NCBI GenBank assembly: GCA_002898535.1
Contig: BEHN01000011.1
Span: 1 to 64,000, forward strand
DNA from: a bacterium HR11
GTDB taxonomy: Bacteria; Acidobacteriota; HRBIN11
Length of the DNA stretch: 64,000 bases
Reading direction: 5' to 3'
Positions 41,805 to 48,616 of the stretch are shown in pieces; position 1 is the first letter of the stretch; the number at the start of each line of letters is the position of its first letter. The notes beneath the pieces were generated by a model that made no database searches, was not told the DNA's origin, and saw nothing but the letters and a program-made list of their open reading frames with translations. A program made the translations under genes and the position numbers.

Positions 41805-41962
41805 CCATTCGCCATTTCGCTACTCGCCACTCGCCCTTTTAACATGACGACGTGATGGCGGGACGAGGTTGAATAGGGACCCCGGACGACAGACCATTCG
41901 CTGTTCGCCATTCGCCACTCGCCATTCGCTACTCGCTACTCGCCACTCGCCATTCGCTGACT
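41805..41962. repeat. Family C repeat, reverse orientation
   Basis: Two tracts, 41808-41842 and 41895-41962, of cattcgccactcgccattcg units, separated by family H (acatgacgacgtgatggcgg). They fill the gap before thiD. Confidence 0.8.
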
Positions 41963-42008
41963 CGTCGGATGGACGCCGTCCCGTCGTCACGGATTTTGCA
42001 GGTCACCG

Positions 42009-42809
42009 ATGCGGCAGACCGTCCTGACCATCGGCACGTTCGACCCGACGGGTTATGAGGGCCTGACCGTCGACCTGCGGGTTTTCCATACCTATCGCAC
42101 TTACGGGCTCGGCGTGGCGACGGCCATCCTGGCCCACAATACTCAGGCCGTCCTGGGCGTCTACCCCGTCCCCCTGGAACACGTGGGGGCCCAGTTGGAG
42201 GCCGTCTTCAACGACGTGAAGGTCCTGGGCGTCAAGGTCGGGGCCGTCCCGGACCTGAAGACGGCCGAGCTCGTCGCCGGCGTCCTGCAGGACGTGAAGG
42301 TCCCTATCGTCGTCGTGGACCCCGTCTGGCGTTCGGCGACCGGTTATGCCTTCCATACGGCCGAGAACCTGCGGTCGTGGACCCGTATCCTGGGGCCCGT
42401 CGCCACCGTCCTGACGCCGAACGTCGAGGAGGCGGCCGCTCTCAGTGATATGGACTCGATCGCCGACATCACGGCCATGAGGGCGGCCTGCGAGATCATC
42501 CATCACCGGTATCGACCGGCGCACGTCGTCGTCAAGGGCGGCCGGCTTTCCGGCCTGGTTCGGGCCACCGACGTCCTCTACGACGGTCGGCGCCACCACG
42601 TCTTGGAACACCCCTGGACCCGAAGCCCGAACCGGCTCGGGGCCGGTGATGCCTTCGCCGCCGTCGTCGCCGCCCTGCTCGTGCAAGGGAATTCAGTCCA
42701 GCAGGCCGTGACGACGGCCAAGCAGTTCATCGCCCGGGCGATGCAGCATACTTTCCAAATCGCCCAGGGTCCCGTCCAGCCCTTGAACCTCACCATCCCG
42801 CGGGTGTAG
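42009..42809 (+). CDS. thiD: Hydroxymethylpyrimidine/phosphomethylpyrimidine kinase
   Basis: A 266-residue ribokinase-fold enzyme of normal length. N-terminal TIGTFDPTGYEGLTVDLRVF is the ThiD opening (usually GsDpSGGAGIqADl; here partly changed: TGYEG for SGGAG), LTPNVEEAAAL is the conserved LTPN motif, VVVKGG the conserved strand and RLGAGDAFAAVVAALL the anion hole with catalytic Asp. It phosphorylates HMP and HMP-P in thiamine synthesis. The modified substrate loop leaves room for a related kinase such as pyridoxal kinase, so the name is probable rather than certain. No other thi genes are adjacent. Confidence 0.78.
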   Translation: MRQTVLTIGTFDPTGYEGLTVDLRVFHTYRTYGLGVATAILAHNTQAVLGVYPVPLEHVGAQLEAVFNDVKVLGVKVGAVPDLKTAELVAGVLQDVKVPIVVVDPVWRSATGYAFHTAENLRSWTRILGPVATVLTPNVEEAAALSDMDSIADITAMRAACEIIHHRYRPAHVVVKGGRLSGLVRATDVLYDGRRHHVLEHPWTRSPNRLGAGDAFAAVVAALLVQGNSVQQAVTTAKQFIARAMQHTFQIAQGPVQPLNLTIPRV

Positions 42810-42917
42810 GAATGGGGTCTCGGGTCCCAGAGACCCGGTCCCAATGTAAAGGACTACCGAAGTCCCTGGCCCTGAGACCCGGGGCCTGACACCCGGCACC
42901 CTTGAAGGTCGACCCCG

Positions 42918-43451
42918 ATGTCCCCGGACGGCGCCTCCAAGTCGGCACGGTCCCTCTGGGCCGTAGGCGGTCTTATGATCGCTTACATCGGACTCTTGAA
43001 TCTGCTGGGTTCGCAGATGCCGGTAGTCCGTCCGTCCCGGCCGATCCCGGTGCCCCGACCGGAGAACGTCCCCGGGATGACGTGTACCGACACGGGAGGC
43101 TCCAACGCCGAGACCTGGACGTCGCCCCGACGGGACATCTTTCAGTGGGAAGAGAATCTCTCCGCCGGACGTCCCCCGGCCGGGGGGATTCCGTCGGATA
43201 CGGCCCGACCGCCCGTCGTATCCGTACCCGAAGTGACCCCTCCGACGGCTTGGGTCCTGCTGGGTATCCTCCAGACGGAGGGCCCCCCGGTCAGCGTCTG
43301 GCAGTTCGGGTCGGACACGTTAATCCTTAAGGAAGGCGACCGCCTCGGGGCTGGCGTTCGTATCCAGGCAATCCGCCCCGACGGCGTCGTCCTGGCCCTC
43401 CCCAAAGGCGGGTCCCGCTACGTGCCGGTGGGAGAAACTTTCCATCCGTAG
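42918..43451 (+). CDS. PilP/GspC-like inner-membrane protein
   Basis: A 177-residue protein with one N-terminal membrane helix (LWAVGGLMIAYIGLLNLLG), a Pro-rich periplasmic linker, then RRDIFQW (like the 'R-D-P-F' box that starts the GspC/PilP core) and a small beta domain ILQTEGPPVSVWQFGSDTLILKEGDRLGAGVRIQAIRPDGVVLALPKGGSRYVPVGE, matching the GspC HR / PilP fold pattern (G-D-x-L, then I-x-x-I-x-x-D-G-V). It would link the inner-membrane platform to the secretin of a type IV pilus or type II secretion system. Two prepilin genes follow within 2.5 kb, supporting this. Confidence 0.65.
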   Translation: MSPDGASKSARSLWAVGGLMIAYIGLLNLLGSQMPVVRPSRPIPVPRPENVPGMTCTDTGGSNAETWTSPRRDIFQWEENLSAGRPPAGGIPSDTARPPVVSVPEVTPPTAWVLLGILQTEGPPVSVWQFGSDTLILKEGDRLGAGVRIQAIRPDGVVLALPKGGSRYVPVGETFHP

Positions 43452-43504
43452 GACTTCGATGGCGACGCCCCGATGGGATGTCCTCTGGCCGGCCGACCCA
43501 TCGA

Positions 43505-43740
43505 GAAGAGCGAGTGGCGAATGGCGAATAGCGAGTGGCGAGTGGCGAATGGCGAGTAGCGAGTAGCGAGTGGCGAATGGCGAGTAGCGAATGGCGAATG
43601 GCGAACAGCGAATGGCTTCCGACCGGCCCATCGGCCCAAGGCCGTGGCTCCAAGCGGTCTCATAAATCCGACCATAGACCATAGACCATGGACCCCTGGG
43701 CCCCAGCAGGTCTATGGTCTGTGGTCTATGGTCGGAGCAC
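43505..43740. repeat. Family C and family D repeats before tadA
   Basis: About fifteen 7-bp-period units (gcgagtggcgaatggcgagt) at 43507-43615, then a short unique spacer and a family D palindrome-like tract (accatagaccatagaccatg then gtctatggtctgtggtctat) at 43668-43735. No gene seen. Confidence 0.85.
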
Positions 43741-43759
43741 CTGACACCGGACGCATCCG

Positions 43760-44281
43760 ATGAATCCCCTAACAGCCTTCTTTGAGGAACACGAGACCTG
43801 GATGGAGGTCGCCCTCGAGGCGGCTCGGCAGGCGATGGCCCGGGGCGAGGTCCCCGTCGGGGCGGTTTTGGTCTATCCAGACGGCCGTTACTACGTGGAC
43901 GCCAACGCCATGGAGGCCCACCGGTCGGCGTTGGAACACGCCGAGATCCGCGTTCTCCGGCAGGCCCTTCGCTCCGCCCGGAGCCGATGGCTGTCGGAGG
44001 CGACCCTCTACGTCACCGTAGAGCCCTGCCCGATGTGCGCCGGCGCCATCCTGCTGACCCGCATCCCCCTGGTCGTGATCGGTACGCCGGACCCCCGGGC
44101 CGGCGCCTGCGGGACCGTCGTGTCCGTCCTGGGCAACGTCGCCTTCAATCACCGGCCCGTCCTCGTATGGGGCGTCCGGGCGGCCGAGGCCCGTCAGCTC
44201 CTGCAGGATTTTTTCCGGCAGGTCGGCAGGTCGGCAGATGGGCAGATGGGCAGGTGGGCAGGTCGGCAGGTCGGCAGATAG
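43760..44281 (+). CDS. tadA: tRNA-specific adenosine deaminase
   Basis: The enzyme deaminates A34 to inosine in tRNA-Arg. Zinc and catalytic residues are His60 and Glu62 (EHAEI) and Cys90/Cys93 (EPCPMCAGAI). The family core ends at about residue 152 (LLQDFF); the last 20 residues are encoded by GGCAG-type microsatellite DNA, giving an Arg/Gly-rich tail not expected in the family. The repeat has apparently replaced or displaced the original stop codon. The core is complete, so the enzyme is probably active. Confidence 0.9.
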   Translation: MNPLTAFFEEHETWMEVALEAARQAMARGEVPVGAVLVYPDGRYYVDANAMEAHRSALEHAEIRVLRQALRSARSRWLSEATLYVTVEPCPMCAGAILLTRIPLVVIGTPDPRAGACGTVVSVLGNVAFNHRPVLVWGVRAAEARQLLQDFFRQVGRSADGQMGRWAGRQVGR

Positions 44282-44430
44282 GCAGGTCGACCGATGGGCC
44301 GGTCGGGAGCCCCTCGCCATTCGCTACTCGCCATTCGCTACTCGCCATTCGCCCCTCGCCCCTCGCCATTCGCTACTCGCTATTCGCCACTCGCCATTCG
44401 CCATTCGCCATTCGCTACTCGCCCTTCGCG
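44217..44430. repeat. GGCAG microsatellite (overlapping the tadA 3' end) and family C
   Basis: ggcaggtcggcaggtcggca units from 44217 to 44298, the first 65 bases being coding for the TadA tail, followed by reverse family C units (ccattcgctactcgccattc) at 44316-44428. From 44431 to 44628 I see no repeat or gene. Confidence 0.85.
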
Positions 44431-44628
44431 GCCGACGCCGGTCCGGGGCCACTCCGTGGCCGCCCGGGAGGTCCAATTTTTGGACCCCTGGAGGCGGCCC
44501 CGACCGTGCGGGCCTTTCGGGCGCGGGGGATGATTCTTCGTAAAATCAACGATTCCGCGCCCGGCGGGCCTGGGTCCGATTCCATCCGGCACGAAGGTTG
44601 CTACCATCATGAGGGCGGGATTCCATGT

Positions 44629-44699
44629 ATATCCCGGTCCGGCTCGCCTGAGAGCGGGGTCATGCCCTCATTTCTCAAGCGAGCGGGGCCGGGATATAC
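44629..44699. promoter_or_regulatory. Long palindrome upstream of the first prepilin gene
   Basis: Arms tatatcccggtccggctcgc and, inverted, gcgagcggggccgggatata pair over about 26 bp with few mismatches, around a 15-20-nt centre that itself holds a family G half-site. It lies about 120 bp before the prepilin start. It may be a family G repeat that has grown, or a terminator/regulatory hairpin. Confidence 0.5.
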
Positions 44700-44819
44700 G
44701 GTGTCGGGGGCCGGATGTCCGGTCGCAACGCCCGATACCGCATCCCCCACCTGCCCACCTGCCCATCTGCCCACCTGCCTATCTGCAAATTCTCCCACAT
44801 CACCTCTGGAGGTGCTTCC

Positions 44820-45461
44820 ATGCTGAAACGTAAAAAGGGTCAGGGGTTCTCCCTCATCGAACTCCTCATCGTCGTGGCGATCATCGGCATCATCGCCGCG
44901 ATCGCCATCCCGAACCTCCTGTCGGCCCTCCAGAAGGGCCGCCAGAAGAAAACGATGGGCGATATGAAATCGCTCGGCACGGCCGTCGAAACGGTGAATA
45001 CCGATTGTGCCTATTATCCGACTTTGGCAGACGCGGACGTGGGCAGCACAGACTGCGCGACACCGTCAGGTTTAACGTTGATCCTCACAAAGGGCGGAGC
45101 GTGGCTTCAGAACCCGATCATCTGTGATGGGTGGCGTCGTCCGATGAAATATGTGTCCCCTGCACCTGGTGATCCGGGCACGCCGGTTACCGTCGCGGAC
45201 CCCAATTGTAGTAAGGCATTCTCGGAAGGTGGCGCTACGACCGGCTCGGTTACCTACAGCATCGTGAGCGGCGGCCGAGATGGAAACCCAGCCGACTGCG
45301 GCCATGCTACGTGGGATCCTGCTAATAATGCGTATCAGCCGACCGGTACTTCGTGCGGGTCATCTACAACATGTGTAGGTTTTACCGATTTTATCTGTGA
45401 TATTTCTTTCGCGGGCGGCCAGTTTATCTCCTTCCCCGAGGGCATGCAGAAGGGTACGTAA
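44820..45461 (+). CDS. Type IV prepilin / GspG-like pseudopilin
   Basis: I place the start at ATG 44820 after GGAGGTGCTTCC; the frame to 44715 reads microsatellite. The 213-residue prepilin has a short leader MLKRKKGQG, a prepilin-peptidase site G9/F10 and the N-methylated segment FSLIELLIVVAIIGIIAAIAIPNLL with Glu5 of the mature form. The C-terminal part has paired cysteines and ICDGWRRPMKYVSP, like the 'DPWGxPYxY' loop of GspG, and a GGRDGNPADCG segment. It is related to the gene at 45916 (shared C-terminal FAGGQF[IL]SFPEGMQK), so the two probably form one filament. Confidence 0.88.
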   Translation: MLKRKKGQGFSLIELLIVVAIIGIIAAIAIPNLLSALQKGRQKKTMGDMKSLGTAVETVNTDCAYYPTLADADVGSTDCATPSGLTLILTKGGAWLQNPIICDGWRRPMKYVSPAPGDPGTPVTVADPNCSKAFSEGGATTGSVTYSIVSGGRDGNPADCGHATWDPANNAYQPTGTSCGSSTTCVGFTDFICDISFAGGQFISFPEGMQKGT

Positions 45462-45486
45462 CCTGAATTTGGCTTCACCTTCGATG

Positions 45487-45516
45487 CCTCACCGGGGGAT
45501 GTCCTCTCCGGTGAGG
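45487..45516 (+). terminator. Possible stem-loop terminator after the first prepilin
   Basis: cctcaccgg and ccggtgagg form a 9-bp stem with a 12-nt loop 26 bp after the stop codon. There is no T-run downstream, so intrinsic termination is doubtful. Confidence 0.35.
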
Positions 45517-45915
45517 CCGCCTCCATCTCCAGCCAGCGATGGCATAGCACCCGATCAAGCCTTTTTCCTGAGGCTCGGCAGGCACAGGGCCGATTTCGTT
45601 AGCGGGGTCTCTGGCCTCCGGACGCCTCGAAGGCGCGGGGCACGCCTTCTCCAGACGCTCAGTCACTCGAAGCGGTCTCATCAATCCCACGGCCTCCTCT
45701 TCTCGGATCAAAGGGCAACGAGCAAAGCGCAAAGAGCATAGAGCAAAGAGCGAAGGGCAGAGGGCTTGGGATGGAGGGAGTGGTTTGGCGTGGCCGTTTG
45801 GTTCGTGAAATCCGCGGGGTTGGGGGTGAAGGCCCTCATGCGGCCCTCTCCCACAGGGAGAGGGGTTTATGAGATAGGTTACTTGTCACTCGTCACTCTC
45901 TGTATAGGTGCGGTG
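45517..45915. other. Gap between the prepilin genes
   Basis: Holds family J units (gcaaagcgcaaagagcatag) at about 45712-45760 and a small inverted repeat (ccctctcccacagggagagg, about 45843-45862). The segment aagcggtctcat at about 45673 recurs at about 43651. The open frame from 45766 across this gap lacks coding character. Confidence 0.5.
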
Positions 45916-46563
45916 ATGTTTGCCAGACTTCGCGGGTTCGGAAGGGAGGACGCTCCAAGAGGCTTCTCACTGATAGAACTCCTGATCGTAGTCGCTATCA
46001 TCGGGATTATTGCCGCCGTTGCCATCCCGAACTTGCTGTCGGCGATGCATAAAGCCCGTCAGAAACGGACGATGAATGACATGCGGGCGTTAGGTAGCGC
46101 GATCGAGTCCGTCAGTACGGATTGCGTGGCCTATCCGCCGACGGATGGGGACCTGGGGACAAATTGTGCCACGCCGGCCGGCATCATGCCCGGTCTTCAA
46201 AAGGGCGGCTGGTGGTTCCAATCGCCTCTCATCTGCGACGGCTGGCGGCGTGTCCTTAACTATAAGGGGAACGGCGTGACGGGTGGGGGGACCGTCGATA
46301 TCGGGGATCCCGTCTGTTTGACGATTTGGAGTAATCCCTGGGCCAGTCATTACAGCTTACTGAGTAAGGGGCGGGATGGCGTCGAAGATTGCAAGCACGC
46401 CAAGTGGGATGCAAGCATCGGCGGTTACCAGCTCGAGGGTTCGCCCACCGGGGCCTGTGCGGCGGCCGGGTCTACGACCTGCGCGGGATTTACCGGCCTG
46501 GACTGCGACATCACCTTTGCGGGCGGTCAGTTCCTCAGCTTCCCGGAGGGCATGCAGAAGTAA
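45916..46563 (+). CDS. Type IV prepilin / GspG-like pseudopilin
   Basis: I place the start at ATG 45916 (MFARLRGFGREDAPRG), giving a 16-residue leader and the cleavage site G16/F17 before FSLIELLIVVAIIGIIAAVAIPNLLSA. The 215-residue protein shares with its neighbour the ICDGWRR loop, GRDGVEDCKHAKWD and the C-terminal GLDCDITFAGGQFLSFPEGMQK, so it arose by tandem duplication. Assembly machinery genes (pilB, pilC, pilQ) are not in the window. Filament role (twitching, secretion or adhesion) is not determined. Confidence 0.88.
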   Translation: MFARLRGFGREDAPRGFSLIELLIVVAIIGIIAAVAIPNLLSAMHKARQKRTMNDMRALGSAIESVSTDCVAYPPTDGDLGTNCATPAGIMPGLQKGGWWFQSPLICDGWRRVLNYKGNGVTGGGTVDIGDPVCLTIWSNPWASHYSLLSKGRDGVEDCKHAKWDASIGGYQLEGSPTGACAAAGSTTCAGFTGLDCDITFAGGQFLSFPEGMQK

Positions 46564-46579
46564 TCGGCAGGTCGGCCCG

Positions 46580-47482
46580 TTACCAGGGTCGTTGCCGCAG
46601 TAAGTGGGTCTTGAAGATCAGGGAATCCGGATGGGGTTCGACGCGGGCCATCTGGGGGTTGTACCGGAAGGGCCGGCCCTCGGGGTCCGTCAGGGGGCCC
46701 CGGTAGCCGATGGAGCGAAGCGCCCGGAGGTCCTGGGGGACGTAGCCCCGGAGGGCGACGAAGCGCTCGACCCACTGCTGGATTTCCCGGGCCTGGATCC
46801 ACAACTGCAGGTCGTGGATGTGGGACTTGGCGACCCGGCCCGTGAAGCTGTCGGGGGCCGTCTCGGCCACGTAGCGCCAGAGGGCGAGGGCGTCCTCCAG
46901 GCGCCCGACCTCACCCTTCAGGCGGGCCTTCCAGGAGATCGTCCAGGGCGGGGCGCCGGGGATGCGGGAGGCTTTGTCGAAGTATTCGTAGGCCTTCTTG
47001 TAGTCCCGGCCCTGGTACCAGCTGTAGTAACCGGCGTCAACGGCGATTTCCCAGGCGTCGGGGTTGTTTTTTAGGCCGAGGTCGAGGATCGGCAGGGCGC
47101 AGTCGTAGAGGCGGTGCTCCTCGAAGACGCAGATGAGGCCCGCCAGGCGGTAGGGGTCCCGGTAGAGGGGGTCGAGTTCGGCGATGAGCGTGTAGATCTT
47201 GTGAATGTACTGGTAGCGGAGGGGGTTTTCGTAGCTCCCGTAAAACTGGATGGACCACAGGTAGATGACGTCGGCCAGGGCCTGGCGGAAGCCCAGCGAG
47301 ATGAGGTCCAACAGCGTGCCCCGGGGGAGGTACAGGACCGCGTAGACGGTCGGGAAGGCCGCCCCGAAGCGCCGCTCCGTATGATAGTTCCAGGCGACCT
47401 GAAGCGCGAAAGTCAGGCCCAGGACGAGCAGGAGGATGCGGGCCTTGACCCGGGCCGTGCGGGTCTGGCTCTTCGGGCGCAT
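46580..47482 (-). CDS. TPR-like membrane-anchored protein beside the prepilins
   Basis: I place the start at ATG 47482 (MRPKSQTRTARVKAR), preceded by GGAGGCTCCC. The 300-residue protein has one membrane helix (ILLLVLGLTFALQVAW), then helical repeats with aromatic residues: YLWSIQFYGSYENPLRYQYIHKIYTLIAELDP, WEIAVDAGYYSWYQGRDYKKAYEYFDKAS and VGRLEDALALWRYVAETAPDS. Convergent to the prepilin gene, 16 bp apart. Proteins of this shape accompany pilin genes in some Acidobacteriota-like genomes; the function is unknown, perhaps assembly or filament scaffold. Confidence 0.72.
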   Translation of the reverse strand: MRPKSQTRTARVKARILLLVLGLTFALQVAWNYHTERRFGAAFPTVYAVLYLPRGTLLDLISLGFRQALADVIYLWSIQFYGSYENPLRYQYIHKIYTLIAELDPLYRDPYRLAGLICVFEEHRLYDCALPILDLGLKNNPDAWEIAVDAGYYSWYQGRDYKKAYEYFDKASRIPGAPPWTISWKARLKGEVGRLEDALALWRYVAETAPDSFTGRVAKSHIHDLQLWIQAREIQQWVERFVALRGYVPQDLRALRSIGYRGPLTDPEGRPFRYNPQMARVEPHPDSLIFKTHLLRQRPW

Positions 47483-47499
47483 GGGAGCCTCCGGAGTAA

Positions 47500-47715
47500 G
47501 GCAGTTGGGCGATTCGGGCATTCGGCGGTCCGGCAGGCCGGCCGTTCGGGAAGGCCGCTCGGCGGCCGACGTAGAAGGCAAGGGAGCATGGAGCGTTCCC
47601 AGTCTCCGCGTCTCCCTGAAGTTTTCTCCTGCCGCCGACCGCCGGTGCCGGCCGAAAGGACCCATCCCTTCCCCCGCCGCCCGAGTCCCCGAACCGCCGA
47701 ACTCCCGAATGGCCG
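47500..47715. repeat. Family F repeats around a GC-rich block also found at 54170-54320
   Basis: Family F (gggcgattcgggcattcggc) at 47500-47560, then gccgctcggcggccgacgta, tctccctgaagttttctcct and, at 47685-47705, family F in the opposite sense. The central block is present as an inverted, diverged copy at about 54200-54310. Confidence 0.65.
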
Positions 47716-47724
47716 GCTCCCCGC

Positions 47725-48411
47725 TCATCGGCCCAGGAGGGCCGCCATGATGGCCAGCAGGCCGGCGATGTACAGGCCTATCAGCCAGGTGAAGTAGCGG
47801 GTCATCTTCTGGTCCAGGGCCTGGACCTGGGCCGACAGCCGCTGGTCGACATCTCGAATCTGGGCCGACAGCTCTTCCCGGAATCGGTCCACCTTTTGGT
47901 CGATGGCCCGGATTTGAGCCATCAATTCCTCCCGGAATCGGTCGACCTTCTGGTCGACGGCCCGAATCTGGGCCGACAGCTCTTCCCGGACCCGGTCAAT
48001 TTTCTGGTCCAGGGCCTGAATCTGGGCCGACAGCTCTTCCCGAAATCGGTCCACCTTTTGGTCGACGGCTTGGATTTGAGCCATCAACTCTTCCCGGAAT
48101 CGGTCCACCTTCTGGTCGACGGCCCGAATCTGGGCCGACAGCTCTTCCCGGACCCGGTCAATTTTCTGGTCCAGGGCCTGAATCTGGGCCGACAGCCGTT
48201 GGTCGACGGCCCGGATTTGAGCCGTCAGCTCCTCCCGGAGTCGGTCGACCTTCCGATCGACAGCTTGGATTTGAGCCGACAGCTCCTCCCGAAACCGGTC
48301 CACCTTCTGGTCCAAGTGGGCGACCATCTCCCGGAGTTCCGTCCCCAGGCGGGACTGCTCCTCGACCCGGCCCTCCAGGTAGGCGACCCGTTCCTCCAGC
48401 GTGGCGGCCAT
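47725..48411 (-). CDS. Long coiled-coil repeat protein with C-terminal membrane anchor
   Basis: I place the start at ATG 48411 after GGGAGGTCTCCG. The 228-residue protein has the same head (LEERVAYLEGRVEEQSRLGTELREMVAHLD) and the same anchor (YFTWLIGLYIAGLLAIMAALLGR) as the gene at 31968, but carries eight 18-residue repeats of the form xxDQKVDRFREELxAQIx and two 11-residue units (VDQRLSAQ), encoded by 54-bp tandem repeats. Eighteen residues is one heptad plus one hendecad, fitting a continuous coiled coil of about 25-30 nm. Role unknown; repeat number probably sets length. Confidence 0.78.
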   Translation of the reverse strand: MAATLEERVAYLEGRVEEQSRLGTELREMVAHLDQKVDRFREELSAQIQAVDRKVDRLREELTAQIRAVDQRLSAQIQALDQKIDRVREELSAQIRAVDQKVDRFREELMAQIQAVDQKVDRFREELSAQIQALDQKIDRVREELSAQIRAVDQKVDRFREELMAQIRAIDQKVDRFREELSAQIRDVDQRLSAQVQALDQKMTRYFTWLIGLYIAGLLAIMAALLGR

Positions 48412-48419
48412 CGGAGACC

Positions 48420-48610
48420 TCCCATCCGGCAGTTCAGGGGGTTCAGCGGTCGGGCGATTCGGCCATTGGTCGGGAGTTTGGCGTGACGAAATTATGAAGA
48501 TAAGGAGATAAGAAGACAAGGCGTCGGACGGCGGCAGACTCCCGGGCGGCCTCCCGTACCGAGCCGCCGAACTGCCGGATCCCCGGACGCTTCTCAGGCG
48601 AGGACGCCTG
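48420..48610. repeat. Family F repeats between the coiled-coil gene and the spermidine-synthase-like gene
   Basis: catccggcagttcagggggt-type units at 48423-48480, a short AT-richer stretch (gaagataaggagataagaag) and a second family F tract at about 48555-48590. No gene. Confidence 0.6.
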
Positions 48611-48616
48611 CACTCC

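Noticed and set aside
43505-43740. Repeats as sequencing or assembly artefacts
   Set aside because: Units are diverged and mosaic, differ at every site and join unique DNA cleanly, which is not expected of a simple artefact; long reads would still be needed to be sure.
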